A stretch of DNA of 64,000 nucleotides from Acinetobacter sp. ANC 4204 (GTDB taxonomy: Bacteria > Pseudomonadota > Gammaproteobacteria > Pseudomonadales > Moraxellaceae), in contig NZ_NEFZ01000002.1 of assembly GCF_002135205.1 (NCBI RefSeq), positions 620,001 to 684,000 on the forward strand, read 5' to 3'. Positions 55,450-63,936 of this stretch are shown here, piece after piece (the first letter of the stretch is position 1; each line of letters starts with the position of its first letter). Below the pieces are notes generated by a model. It saw only the letters and a list, made by a program, of their open reading frames with translations. It ran no database searches and was not told where the DNA came from. The translations under genes and the position numbers were made by a program.

Positions 55450-55743
55450 ATGAGCTTTGAAAATCAGCTTAAGGAAGAAATGCGTTTAGTGCTACTTCGT
55501 TTACTGAATGAAATGCCATCTTACAGAGGCAATAGTTCAACTTTACATGGTGGACTAGATCGCTGGGGTTTAAGTTTTAGCCGTGATCAAGTTAAGACCG
55601 AATTGTATTGGCTAAAGGATCAGGGGTGTTTAAGTATTGAAATGGATGACCCTGCTGTACTTGTAGTGAAACTGACTGAACGTGGTCAGGAAGTGGCTGA
55701 GAACCGTACTCGCATTCCTGGCATCAAACGTCCTTCAGCATAG
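55450..55743 (+). CDS. Mu gp26-like protein (VpaChn25_0724 family)
   Basis: The 97-residue protein has a winged-helix character (EEMRLVLLRLLNEMPSYRGN, LDRWGLSFSRDQVKTELYWL, KDQGCLSIE) and ends LTERGQEVAENRTRIPGI, the typical ending of the family. It precedes the small terminase gene by 7 bp. The role is unknown, but its position next to the terminase genes is conserved in Mu-like phages. Confidence 0.82.
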   Translation: MSFENQLKEEMRLVLLRLLNEMPSYRGNSSTLHGGLDRWGLSFSRDQVKTELYWLKDQGCLSIEMDDPAVLVVKLTERGQEVAENRTRIPGIKRPSA

Positions 55744-55750
55744 GTGACCT

Positions 55751-56317
55751 ATGTCTAAATCCTTTATGCGCAAGCTAACCGATGAGCAGCGAAAATTCAT
55801 CTATGGAATGATGGAAGATGACCGTTTCACGCTAAACGAAATGATGGATGAAATTCGTGCAGAATTTCCAGCGGACTGTATTCCTAGTCGTTCTGCACTT
55901 GGCCGTGAAAAAAAGAACTTCGCAGCTGAGGCTAAGGAGTTCCGTGAAATTGCTGCGGCATCTGAGGTTTTAGTTAAAGAGTTTGGTGAAGACCCAGATG
56001 ATAAAGGCGGTATGTTGTTGGCTCAGGCAGTTCAAGCCGTAGTGACTAGACGTGCGCTGGATGAATTGACCAATGATGGTGAAGACCCAGAAAAGCCTAA
56101 AATGGATATTGATGCTGTGGGTTCTTTGGCACGTGCTGCACGTGCGGCCATTATGACCAAAGAAAAAGCCATGCATAACCGTGAGGAAGTCCGTCGCCAA
56201 GCCCGTGAAGAAATGCTGAAAGAGCAAACTGAAAACCTTGAAAAAGTGGCTGTATCTCAAGGCATGGGTCAAGACCAAATCCAGTTCTGGAAAGAAAAAG
56301 TGCTGGGGATTAAATAA
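55751..56317 (+). CDS. Small terminase-type protein, DUF3486 (Mu gp27-like)
   Basis: The 188-residue protein fits DUF3486: SFMRKLTDEQRKFIYGMMED, IPSRSALGREKKNFAAE, and a helical C-terminus (REEMLKEQTENLEKVAVSQG). In Mu, gp27 acts in packaging as the small terminase subunit. Its stop overlaps the terminase large-subunit ATG. Confidence 0.87.
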   Translation: MSKSFMRKLTDEQRKFIYGMMEDDRFTLNEMMDEIRAEFPADCIPSRSALGREKKNFAAEAKEFREIAAASEVLVKEFGEDPDDKGGMLLAQAVQAVVTRRALDELTNDGEDPEKPKMDIDAVGSLARAARAAIMTKEKAMHNREEVRRQAREEMLKEQTENLEKVAVSQGMGQDQIQFWKEKVLGIK

Positions 56318-57954
56318 TGACGACTCCAAAGCCGCGGCAAGACACCGTTAGAATTATTGACTGGGATGAGCTTCCAGAGCGTGCACGAAATCTGCCTAAC
56401 AATCTCAACCCATTTGAGGAAGGTGTTTTGATGAAACACCAAGTCGAATGGCTCAAGATTAAGACAGATATTAAAGCATGCCCTAAAGGCCGTCGTACTG
56501 GCATTACCTTTGCTGAGAGTTTTGATGCAGTATTTACTGCTGCTGCCAGTAAAGAAGCTGGTGGTATGAGTGTTTACTACATTGGTGATACCAAAGAAAA
56601 AGGTCTTGAGTTCATTGGCTACTGTGCCAAATTTTCACGTGTCATTGCTGAAGCTCAGGGGCAAATTGTCCAGATTGAAGAGTTTCTCTTTGAAGACCAA
56701 AATGAGAAAGGTGAAACACGGCAGATTACCGCATACCGTATTCGATATGCGAGTGGTTTTCAGATTGTGGCTTTGTCCAGTCGTCCTGAAAACATCCGTG
56801 GTTTACAAGGTAAGGTGGTGATTGATGAGGCAGCCTTTCACCCAAATGTACAAGGTGTAATGGAAGCAGCAACCGCACTATTGATTTGGGGTGGTCGCAT
56901 TTCTGTGATTAGTTCACATAATGGCAAAAATAATCCTTTCAACCAGTTTGTCAAAGATATTGAAAATGGCGTGTTTGGTGAAGATGCCAAAGTGCATATA
57001 GTGACATTTGATGATGCTGTGGCCAATGGTCTATATGAACGTGTGTGCTTCATGCAAGGTAAAGAAGCGACGCTTGAGGGTAAGAAAAAATGGTACACCA
57101 AAATCCGTAAAGCATACGGTAGTCGTAAAGCTGCTATGCGTGAAGAACTGGATGCCATTCCTCGTGATGGATCGTCAGTGTGCTTACCTACACTTTGGGT
57201 CGAGCGAGCAATGTCTGAGCCACGGACTATTTTACGCTTAGCGCTGGGCGATGACTTTACCGAAATGACGCCTGATGAGCGTGATGCTTATATTGATGAT
57301 TGGATTCAACGTTATTTAGAACCTGAATTACAAAAGCTAGATCAGCGCAAACAGCACTGTGCTGGACAAGACTATGCACGTCACCGCGACTTCAGTTTTA
57401 TTCTACCGTTTTATATTGCTCAGGATTTACGACGGATTGCACCGTTTGCAATTGAGATGCATAAAGTGCCTTCACGTTTACAGCAAAAGATCCTTTGGTA
57501 CATGTTAGATCGACTGCCACGTTTTGGTGGTATTGCGATGGATGCAACGGGTAACGGTGAAACCCTTGCAGAAAATACAGCCGAAAAATATGGTGAACAC
57601 ATGGTGCACCAAATCAAGCTCAGCCGTGCCTGGTATGGTTTGTGGACACCCAAATTAGTCACCGCTTTTGAAGAAGATATGATTGATTTACCAATAGATG
57701 CAGACCTCAAAAATGACTGTTCTGCGATTGAGGAAGTAGACGGTATTTATATGGTATCCAAGGCACGTGCCAAGGATATTAAAGACCCTGAGCTATACCG
57801 CCACGGGGATGGTGCTGTTGCGATGATTCTGGGCTGGTTTGCGAGCCTGCATCTATCCAGCCCAATTGAATTTATACCACTGCCATATGCCAGTGATTTA
57901 GAAATGAATCAGGATCGTTATGACGGATGGTTTAGTGAAGCTGGGTGCATTTAA
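56317..57954 (+). CDS. Terminase large subunit (Mu gp28-like)
   Basis: The 545-residue protein has an ATPase domain with a Walker A-like KACPKGRRTGITFAES near residue 53 and Walker B GKVVIDEAAFHP near 169, and a nuclease domain with GQDYARHRDFSFILPF near 348 and GIAMDATGNGETLAEN near 406. It pumps phage DNA into heads and cuts at flanking host sequence. The gp27-gp28-gp29-gp30 order is the usual Mu head module, here interrupted by an unknown gene. Confidence 0.92.
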   Translation: MTTPKPRQDTVRIIDWDELPERARNLPNNLNPFEEGVLMKHQVEWLKIKTDIKACPKGRRTGITFAESFDAVFTAAASKEAGGMSVYYIGDTKEKGLEFIGYCAKFSRVIAEAQGQIVQIEEFLFEDQNEKGETRQITAYRIRYASGFQIVALSSRPENIRGLQGKVVIDEAAFHPNVQGVMEAATALLIWGGRISVISSHNGKNNPFNQFVKDIENGVFGEDAKVHIVTFDDAVANGLYERVCFMQGKEATLEGKKKWYTKIRKAYGSRKAAMREELDAIPRDGSSVCLPTLWVERAMSEPRTILRLALGDDFTEMTPDERDAYIDDWIQRYLEPELQKLDQRKQHCAGQDYARHRDFSFILPFYIAQDLRRIAPFAIEMHKVPSRLQQKILWYMLDRLPRFGGIAMDATGNGETLAENTAEKYGEHMVHQIKLSRAWYGLWTPKLVTAFEEDMIDLPIDADLKNDCSAIEEVDGIYMVSKARAKDIKDPELYRHGDGAVAMILGWFASLHLSSPIEFIPLPYASDLEMNQDRYDGWFSEAGCI

Positions 57955-57969
57955 AAAATAACACACTTG

Positions 57970-57993
57970 GCTGGTAGGCTTTCCGTCTGACTT
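57970..57993 (+). promoter_or_regulatory. Late-block motif, copy 2 (before the unknown cassette)
   Basis: GCTGGTAGGCTTTCCGTCTG and then ACT. The 3' half CTTTCCGTCTGA matches the other copies; the 5' half is diverged. It lies 52 bp ahead of the ATG at 58045. Confidence 0.5.
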
Positions 57994-58044
57994 TTACTTG
58001 TGCAATTCCCCACCATAAAGTCACCTTAAAATGAGTGATGCGAA

Positions 58045-58581
58045 ATGAAAAACTTTGGCGGGTTTGACTGTACAGGTTGGTATTTGGATTTTATGGATGA
58101 GATGCAGGATTTTGCAACACGGCCTACAAATGTGCAAACACTGAAGGAAATGAAATCTCGATTTGAGAATGCGATAAACCAAGTAGATGAGCTTGTTCGA
58201 TTGCAGCAACTTGGAAAAAATAAGCAGTGTTCATGTTGGGATGGTCACAATGCTATTCGATATGAACGTGTGCATACATCCTTCCAGCCATTGAAACCTA
58301 AAAAAATTAAAAAAATAAAATCCAAGTTGAAGAAAGCGCGTTTCAAGCCAGCAGAACTACGTCCTGTTGATGGTCGAGCTATGCGCTCTCAAGCATTCAG
58401 TGTAGAGGTAAAGCTGGGGGATGATGTTGTTTTTAGCCGTGTCGTGCCTGAAGTGGGTTCGCCTTGTGGCGTGGCAACGATGGATACACAAACAAATGTG
58501 CGAATCAAAGAGATTTTGCAATCTGCGTTAGGGTGTGTGAATACCTCTTTAGGCATTGATGGCTACACTTTTAAATATTAA
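58045..58581 (+). CDS. Unknown phage protein between terminase and portal
   Basis: The 178-residue protein has a helical N-terminus (VQTLKEMKSRFENAINQVDE), a CSCWDG cluster near residue 67, a very basic linker (KPKKIKKIKSKLKKARFK) and a strand-rich C-terminus. No family recognised. Motif copy 2 in front and a strong terminator behind make it an independent cassette, probably a moron inserted in the head module. RNA or DNA binding is suggested by the basic linker only. Confidence 0.6.
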   Translation: MKNFGGFDCTGWYLDFMDEMQDFATRPTNVQTLKEMKSRFENAINQVDELVRLQQLGKNKQCSCWDGHNAIRYERVHTSFQPLKPKKIKKIKSKLKKARFKPAELRPVDGRAMRSQAFSVEVKLGDDVVFSRVVPEVGSPCGVATMDTQTNVRIKEILQSALGCVNTSLGIDGYTFKY

Positions 58582-58596
58582 TCACAGCTACTTTAG

Positions 58597-58633
58597 AAAA
58601 ACACATTCATGAATCTTCATGAATGTGTTTTTT
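58597..58633 (+). terminator. Strong terminator behind the unknown cassette
   Basis: AAAAACACATTCATGAA (58597-58613) pairs perfectly with 58616-58632, and T-rich sequence continues after it. Confidence 0.88.
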
Positions 58634-58695
58634 ACGCTTTTTTTAAAGTTTTGCATAAATGACCCACGCTTGAGCCAAAAGCGCTTAAATCGCAA

Positions 58696-58747
58696 ATCAG
58701 ACGGTTTTAAAAATTCTAAAAATAAATGGAAGTCCTTCCGTCTGATT
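58696..58747 (+). promoter_or_regulatory. Late-block motif, copy 3 (before portal), with inverted half
   Basis: TGGAAGTCCTTCCGTCTGAT at 58728-58747 is preceded by its inverted 3' half ATCAGACGG at 58696-58704. The portal ATG at 58773 follows 25 bp later. Confidence 0.6.
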
Positions 58748-58772
58748 CATCCCGTTTAAATTGTCTATCGTG

Positions 58773-60392
58773 ATGCAAAATCCACTTTCTATATTTGCAT
58801 CCATCATGGCTAAAAAAGACCGTTCTCAAAAGAAACAAGACCGCGCTGCATTGGAAACACCGCAGACAGCGGAAATCGCTTGGTTGGCTAACCAATGGCA
58901 AGAGCATCCCGTCGTCGGCTTAACTCCAGCCCGTTTGCACAGATTATTGACCGATGCTGAACAAGGCAATTTACAAGCTCAAGCAGATTTGTTTTGTGAT
59001 ATGGAAGAGCGTGATGGTCATATTTTTTCAGAGATGACTAAACGCAAACAAGCGGTGAATGGTCTACCGTGGGGAGTGAAGCCACCTAAGAATGCCTCTG
59101 AACAAGAAAAGAAAATTGCTGAAGAGGTTTATGAATGGCTGGATGACATTGAAGATTTTGAAATGTTTCTGTTTGAAGCGATGGATGCTGTAGGCCATGG
59201 CTACAGCGCTCAGGAAATCAAATGGCATCAACTTGGCGGTCTTTGGCTGCCTGAGAGTTTTCAGCACGCCCAGCCGCGCTTGATCATGACGCCATACAAC
59301 CAACCAAATGAATTGCGCCTGAATGATGGCTCACCTGATGGTGCAGAATTTTGGCCTTTTGGCTGGTTTATTCATCGGCATAAAGCCAAGTCAGGCTATG
59401 TTTCTCGTTCAGGATTGTTCCGTGTTTTAGCCTGGCCGTTCCTGTTTAAAAACTATGGTGTTCGGGACATCATGGAGTTTTTAGAAACCTACGGTTTACC
59501 CTCAAAAATTGGTAAGTACCCATCTGGTGCAACTGATGCTGAAAAAATGACGCTGATGCGTGCAGTGATGAGTATTGGACGTAATGCTGGTGGGATTATC
59601 CCAAATGGTATGTCAATTGACTTTGAAGATGCCACCGATGGTGATACCAGTAATCACATGAATCTGGTCAAATGGTGTGAGCAAACCCAGTCCAAGATTA
59701 TTGTCGGGGGCACGTTGCTGTCACAAGCGGATGGCAAGACCAGCACCAATGCGCAAAGTAAAACCCATGAAAATCAGTTTGATGTGATTAATAAATCGGA
59801 TGCCAAGCAGTTAGCACGATCAATCAATGACAGCTTGATTACTGCAATGATGCAGCTGAATCATCCAAATATTACACCTGACCGCTATCCAAAATTTTGG
59901 TTTGACACTTCTGATACCGAAGACCTTGAGAGCTTCAGTAAATCTTTAGGTGAAATGGTCGATACAGGCATGAAAATTCCACTGACATGGGCGCATGAAC
60001 GTGCAGGTATTCCAATGCCTGCGGATGACAAGGAAGCGATTCTGACCCGCGTACAAGCACAGACGCCACAGTTGGCAATGAACAATTGGCAACCGCACTT
60101 ACTTGGGAATTTACTGGCTGCCAATTCAGCGCATATTCCACTGGATGAGCAAGCGGTGCAGCTCCAGCTGCGCGATCAGGCCAAAGAAGCCCAACAGACT
60201 GCTGAACTTTGGATGCAGGACTTAATGGGCAAAATTAATGCTGGGCAAGATGAAAATGAAATCTTGGCGGTTCTATCTGAGCTGTATCCAACTGATGATG
60301 AGCCTGTGCTTCAGGAAAAGCTGACTCAGCTGATTTTTGCTGCGGAAGTATTTGGACGCTTAAGCGCCCAGGCGGATGCGGACAATGGCTAA
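58773..60392 (+). CDS. Portal-type protein, DUF935 (Mu gp29-like)
   Basis: The 539-residue protein has the DUF935 pattern: MTKRKQAVNGLPWGVKPPKN, DAVGHGYSAQEIKWHQ, FWPFGWFIHRH, VLAWPFLFKNYGVRDIMEFL, and a helical end. DUF935 proteins form the portal ring through which DNA enters the head. The ATG at 58773 is used; a TTG at 58761 and an ATG at 58806 are alternatives, as no clear ribosome-binding site decides. It overlaps the MuF gene by 8 bp. Confidence 0.87.
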   Translation: MQNPLSIFASIMAKKDRSQKKQDRAALETPQTAEIAWLANQWQEHPVVGLTPARLHRLLTDAEQGNLQAQADLFCDMEERDGHIFSEMTKRKQAVNGLPWGVKPPKNASEQEKKIAEEVYEWLDDIEDFEMFLFEAMDAVGHGYSAQEIKWHQLGGLWLPESFQHAQPRLIMTPYNQPNELRLNDGSPDGAEFWPFGWFIHRHKAKSGYVSRSGLFRVLAWPFLFKNYGVRDIMEFLETYGLPSKIGKYPSGATDAEKMTLMRAVMSIGRNAGGIIPNGMSIDFEDATDGDTSNHMNLVKWCEQTQSKIIVGGTLLSQADGKTSTNAQSKTHENQFDVINKSDAKQLARSINDSLITAMMQLNHPNITPDRYPKFWFDTSDTEDLESFSKSLGEMVDTGMKIPLTWAHERAGIPMPADDKEAILTRVQAQTPQLAMNNWQPHLLGNLLAANSAHIPLDEQAVQLQLRDQAKEAQQTAELWMQDLMGKINAGQDENEILAVLSELYPTDDEPVLQEKLTQLIFAAEVFGRLSAQADADNG

Positions 60393-61725
60393 AACCCCAC
60401 AACGCCCAGAACTCAATGCATTGTTTGAAATGCCCCCACAGGATGCAATTGACTACCTGAAAGCCAAGGGTTTTAAAATTGGTTGGGATTGGCATGAAAC
60501 ATTGGATGAGGCGCACAGTCGAGCCTTTACCGTTGCTAAAGTGGCTCGCATTGATTTACTTCAGGATATTCGTAAATCTCTGATTGATGCCATGCAGCAA
60601 GGTCAAGGCTTTGAACAATGGAAAGCCAATATCACCCCCACACTTCAACAAAAAGGCTGGTGGGGAAAGCAAACAGTCGTTAATCCTGCGGGTATGGAAC
60701 AACCTGTTCAGTTGGGTAGCCCTCGACGCATTAAAACCATCTTTGACACCAATATGCACAAGAGCCTTGCCGCTGGGCGATATAAGGCAATGATGGCAAC
60801 AGTTGAGACCCGTCCAATTTGGGTATGGGTGCATATTTCAATTTCTAATCCCCGTAAAATTCATTTAGCCCGCAATGGTGAAGCACGTCGCTATGATGAT
60901 CCTTTTTGGTTATACGCTTATCCTCCCGTAGGATTTGGCTGCCAGTGCAAAGTGATTGCAAGACGTGAGAGTGATATTGAGGATCAAAACTTAAACTTGA
61001 TACAGACTCAGCCTGAAGATATTGAGCATCAACAAGTCATTATTGGGAAAAGTAGTTTTACAGGTCAGGATGTGGTTTCTACGCAAACCCGCATTCGCAT
61101 TAAGCAACAAGACGGTTCTGAGTCTTTCTTGAGTCCAACGCCAGGCTTTAATAGTCATCCAGCTTCAAGTTATTTACTGGATACAGAGCTTGTAAAGCGT
61201 GCAGCAGATTTAATGGGCGCTGAGAAAGGGATTCAACAAGTACAGCAGATGCTGCTTTCACAACCTCGTCTAAAAGCACATGAGGCTTTTGTGCAGAACT
61301 CCTTAAGTTTTGCCAAACCTCAGAATAAGACCAGTACTGTAGGTGTGCTGAATTTGAAGGATATTCAGTTTTTAACTGCAAAGAATATTGCGGTAGAAAG
61401 CCCGATTATCACCATCAGTGATCACCTATTGACGGGGAAAAAAGCCCAACGTCATGGTGATGCGGGTAATGCAGCGACAGTGGACGAATGGCTTGATTTA
61501 CCTACATTGATTGCAAAACCGACTCTTGTGCTTTGGGATGTGAGCAATGAGAGTATTTTATGGATTACGCCCAGTCTGAATAGTGAAAATCCCAAAGAAA
61601 TAATGAAACTGTCTGTGCGATCACGCGATGGCGTCATGCAAATTGTTAGTATTTTTAAGGTTTCGATGGATTCTATTTTGGGAAATGTGAAGTCTGGTTT
61701 GTATCTTGATATGAGGAAAGAGTGA
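60385..61725 (+). CDS. MuF minor head protein with C-terminal PBECR-like nuclease/toxin domain
   Basis: The first 210 of 446 residues are a MuF/gp30 domain: DEAHSRAFTVAKVARIDLLQ, KTIFDTNMHKSLAAGRYKAM, and the PPVGFGCQCKV ending. After a linker (residues about 215-310) comes an extra domain: IITISDHLLTGKKAQRHGD, EWLDLPTLIAKPTLVLWD and MQIVSIFKVS, the spacing of PBECR (phage Barnase-EndoU-ColicinE5/D-RelE-like) nucleases, with likely His and Lys active residues. Such tails on MuF proteins are proposed toxins carried in the virion and injected with DNA. No immunity gene was recognised. Domain identity is by eye. Confidence 0.8.
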   Translation: MAKTPQRPELNALFEMPPQDAIDYLKAKGFKIGWDWHETLDEAHSRAFTVAKVARIDLLQDIRKSLIDAMQQGQGFEQWKANITPTLQQKGWWGKQTVVNPAGMEQPVQLGSPRRIKTIFDTNMHKSLAAGRYKAMMATVETRPIWVWVHISISNPRKIHLARNGEARRYDDPFWLYAYPPVGFGCQCKVIARRESDIEDQNLNLIQTQPEDIEHQQVIIGKSSFTGQDVVSTQTRIRIKQQDGSESFLSPTPGFNSHPASSYLLDTELVKRAADLMGAEKGIQQVQQMLLSQPRLKAHEAFVQNSLSFAKPQNKTSTVGVLNLKDIQFLTAKNIAVESPIITISDHLLTGKKAQRHGDAGNAATVDEWLDLPTLIAKPTLVLWDVSNESILWITPSLNSENPKEIMKLSVRSRDGVMQIVSIFKVSMDSILGNVKSGLYLDMRKE

Positions 61726-61799
61726 GATGGTGGACGACTTGCACGTCATAATGCCAAGGCTTGCGCCCCACAACCATTCTATTTGGAAACTACCATCTC
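61724..61799 (+). ncRNA. Hairpin-rich non-coding stretch behind the MuF gene
   Basis: GAGATGGT (61724-61731) is complementary to ACCATCTC (61792-61799). Inside, GACG/CGTC pair around ACTTGCA, and a TGG/CCA pairing is also possible. This 76-base region has no coding frame and lies between the MuF toxin and gpG. It would fold as a closed multi-branch structure. Its function is unknown. Confidence 0.35.
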
Positions 61800-61816
61800 A
61801 GAGGTTAGTATAAATT

Positions 61817-62365
61817 ATGAGCTTCATAGAAATCAATAATGCTGAGTTAACCACCAAGTTGAGCCAAGTAGCTGAAGCAATGCAGGATACTTCACCGCTG
61901 ACTGCGGCTATTGCTGGCAGTTTTGTGGCGGTGGTCGATGATAACTTTGCAGCGCAAGGACGGCCTACCTGGGCTGGACGTAAACCATCCACCATCAAAA
62001 GCTATCAGCGTAGAGGCTTGTCTTATGGTGGGGTGTTGCAATTATCAGGTGCCTTACGGTCACGTATCACATCCAGTTCAGATCGGGATAGCGCTAGTAT
62101 CGGCAGCAATATGCCTTATGCAGCGATTCAGCATTTTGGTGGAACCATTAAACACCCTGGTGGAACCAGCTATCAAAAAGGTGCTCGTCTAGCCAGTTTT
62201 ACCAATAATAGTTTTACAGGCCCTACATCGGGCGTTACAGGTGCACACGACATCAAGATTCAACCCCGTCCATACATGCCGATGGATGAACATGGATTTT
62301 TACAACCTGAAGCTGAAACCGAAATTTTCAAAGACGTCGATTTCTATTGGAAAAAATTCTTCTAA
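61817..62365 (+). CDS. Phage virion morphogenesis protein (Mu gpG-like)
   Basis: The 182-residue protein has the gpG/virion-morphogenesis pattern: QGRPTWAGRKPSTIKSYQRR, LQLSGALRSRITSSS, PYAAIQHFGGTI, and the final PRPYMPMDEHGFLQPEAE. It is thought to complete tail or head assembly. It is followed by motif copy 4, where the next block (protease, scaffold, decoration, head) starts. Confidence 0.88.
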   Translation: MSFIEINNAELTTKLSQVAEAMQDTSPLTAAIAGSFVAVVDDNFAAQGRPTWAGRKPSTIKSYQRRGLSYGGVLQLSGALRSRITSSSDRDSASIGSNMPYAAIQHFGGTIKHPGGTSYQKGARLASFTNNSFTGPTSGVTGAHDIKIQPRPYMPMDEHGFLQPEAETEIFKDVDFYWKKFF

Positions 62366-62376
62366 TTTCCTAAAAA

Positions 62377-62401
62377 TAATCGGAAGTCCTTCCGTCTGAT
62401 C
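62377..62401 (+). promoter_or_regulatory. Late-block motif, copy 4 (before head-assembly block)
   Basis: ATAATCGGAAGTCCTTCCGT and then CTGAT. The CGGAAG/CTTCCG arms are exact complements. It lies 31 bp ahead of the protease ATG at 62432. Confidence 0.6.
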
Positions 62402-62431
62402 TTTTTATGCAGTTGGTTTTAATCTGACTGC

Positions 62432-63529
62432 ATGAAAAAGAATCTTCTCGCAGCTTCGTGCTCATTCGACTTATCAAATTTATCAGATCACTTTGTATTG
62501 ATACCTGAAGGTGTCTTTCGTAGTGAGATTGATGGACGTCCTTATGATGCGCCTCATTGGGAACTTACCTCTGAACGTGGTCATCAAATGGCTGCGGCTT
62601 TGAATCAGCGCAAAATTGACATGGTCATTGATTATGAGCACGCCACTTTAAAATCAAAAACCACGGGTGAACCTGCACCTGCTGCGGGATGGCTGAAATC
62701 AGCGGGGTTTACCTATGTTGAAGGAGTTGGATTATGTAGCACTGACTTTGAATGGCTCGATAAAGCAAAAACGCATATAGAAGCCAAAGAATATAAATAT
62801 ATTTCCCCAGTCTTTTTGTACACCAAGACGGGCGACATTACGGCTTTAATCAATGTTGCCTTGACCAATACCCCTGCACTCGATCAGCTGCCTGAAGCAA
62901 AACTTGCTGCTGCGGCTCAGGAACTTTTTTCCCAAGATTTACCACAACAGGATTCAGAAATGAATGAAGAGTTATTAGAACGCCTGCGCTGGATGTTGAA
63001 TCTGCCTATCTCAGCAACTGCTGAAGACATTATTGCAGAACTTAATAAGCTTACAGCGCAGATTCAAGACACCACTGGTGTTGCTGTGGCCGTCAACAGT
63101 CAGAACTTATTTGATGCAATTGAAGCTATGAAGCAATTGAAAGTTGCCGCCAACAGCTCAAATGCTGTCGATCCAACCCAGTTTGTACCGATGGCTGTTT
63201 ATCAAGAAGCGGTTCAAAAAGCAGGCAATGCAGATGCTGCGGCTAAAGCCAAAGAAATCGACGATTTGATTGTTGCCGCATGTGGTGATGGTCGTTTGAC
63301 TGGAGAAGCAACCATCAACTGGTACAAAGCTCAGGCTGCAACCAACCCTGACTTTGTAAAGACACAGCTTGAATCTTTACCCAAAATTGCGGCATTGACT
63401 CAGCAACAAACCAGTCAGGTGAATTTGGCTGCGAATCATCAGCAGCATCAAGGAAATCAACAAGTCACCGCTGAAACTTTAGCTGTCGGGAATTTAATGG
63501 GTGTTGATTGGAGTGAGAATAAATTATGA
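62432..63529 (+). CDS. Prohead protease (Mu gpI-like), with scaffold part
   Basis: The 365-residue protein has the Mu-I protease N-terminal half (residues about 20-150): FVLIPEGVFRSEIDGRPYDA, DMVIDYEHATLKSK, and AKEYKYISPVFLY, with His70 and Ser125 as possible catalytic residues. The C-terminal half is helical and Ala/Gln-rich, as in scaffolds. In Mu the protease gene also encodes the scaffold from an internal start. It starts the head-assembly block and overlaps the decoration gene by 4 bp. Confidence 0.87.
   Translation: MKKNLLAASCSFDLSNLSDHFVLIPEGVFRSEIDGRPYDAPHWELTSERGHQMAAALNQRKIDMVIDYEHATLKSKTTGEPAPAAGWLKSAGFTYVEGVGLCSTDFEWLDKAKTHIEAKEYKYISPVFLYTKTGDITALINVALTNTPALDQLPEAKLAAAAQELFSQDLPQQDSEMNEELLERLRWMLNLPISATAEDIIAELNKLTAQIQDTTGVAVAVNSQNLFDAIEAMKQLKVAANSSNAVDPTQFVPMAVYQEAVQKAGNADAAAKAKEIDDLIVAACGDGRLTGEATINWYKAQAATNPDFVKTQLESLPKIAALTQQQTSQVNLAANHQQHQGNQQVTAETLAVGNLMGVDWSENKL
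62960..63529 (+). CDS. Probable nested scaffold protein (Mu gpZ-like)
   Basis: An in-frame ATG at 62960, codon 177 of the protease, has AGGA seven bases upstream. It would give a 189-residue protein starting MNEELLERLRWMLNLP, which is the helical scaffold portion alone. In Mu the scaffold gpZ is produced from inside the gpI gene in just this way. Confidence 0.55.
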   Translation: MNEELLERLRWMLNLPISATAEDIIAELNKLTAQIQDTTGVAVAVNSQNLFDAIEAMKQLKVAANSSNAVDPTQFVPMAVYQEAVQKAGNADAAAKAKEIDDLIVAACGDGRLTGEATINWYKAQAATNPDFVKTQLESLPKIAALTQQQTSQVNLAANHQQHQGNQQVTAETLAVGNLMGVDWSENKL

Positions 63530-63936
63530 GCAGTATCTTAAATCAAGATGAACGTCAAACATCTATGCGGGAAATTGGCCTAATTGGTGTTCCTGTAAAG
63601 GCTGGTGTGATTCTTTTAGCAGGTTTTGCCGCAGCGGTTGATGCAACAGGTTTTGCTGTTCCAGTGACTGCTGCGACAGGACTGACATATTTGGGGCGCT
63701 ACGAAGAAAGCGTGGATAACTCTGCTGGAAGTGATGGTGATGTTTACGTCTTGGTCCGTTATGGCTGTGCCTTTCAATTTGATAACAGTTCAGCAGATCC
63801 AGTAACTCAAGCCTCATTTGGCACGGTGTGTTATTTCGCAGATGGTGAAACAGTAGCTAAGACGGATGCAGGCACTACTTTGTCTACTGCTGGTCGTGTA
63901 GTTGGTATTGATGAAAATGGAGTATGGATCGAATGA
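63526..63936 (+). CDS. Head decoration-type protein, DUF2190-like
   Basis: The 136-residue protein is rich in Gly, Ala, Val and Thr and fits the small beta-rich decoration proteins encoded between scaffold and head genes: MREIGLIGVPVKAGVILLAG, LTYLGRYEESVDNS, and a final GRVVGIDENGVWIE. Start overlaps the protease stop (ATGA), and its stop overlaps the head gene start. Role: stabilising the capsid. Confidence 0.75.
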   Translation: MSSILNQDERQTSMREIGLIGVPVKAGVILLAGFAAAVDATGFAVPVTAATGLTYLGRYEESVDNSAGSDGDVYVLVRYGCAFQFDNSSADPVTQASFGTVCYFADGETVAKTDAGTTLSTAGRVVGIDENGVWIE

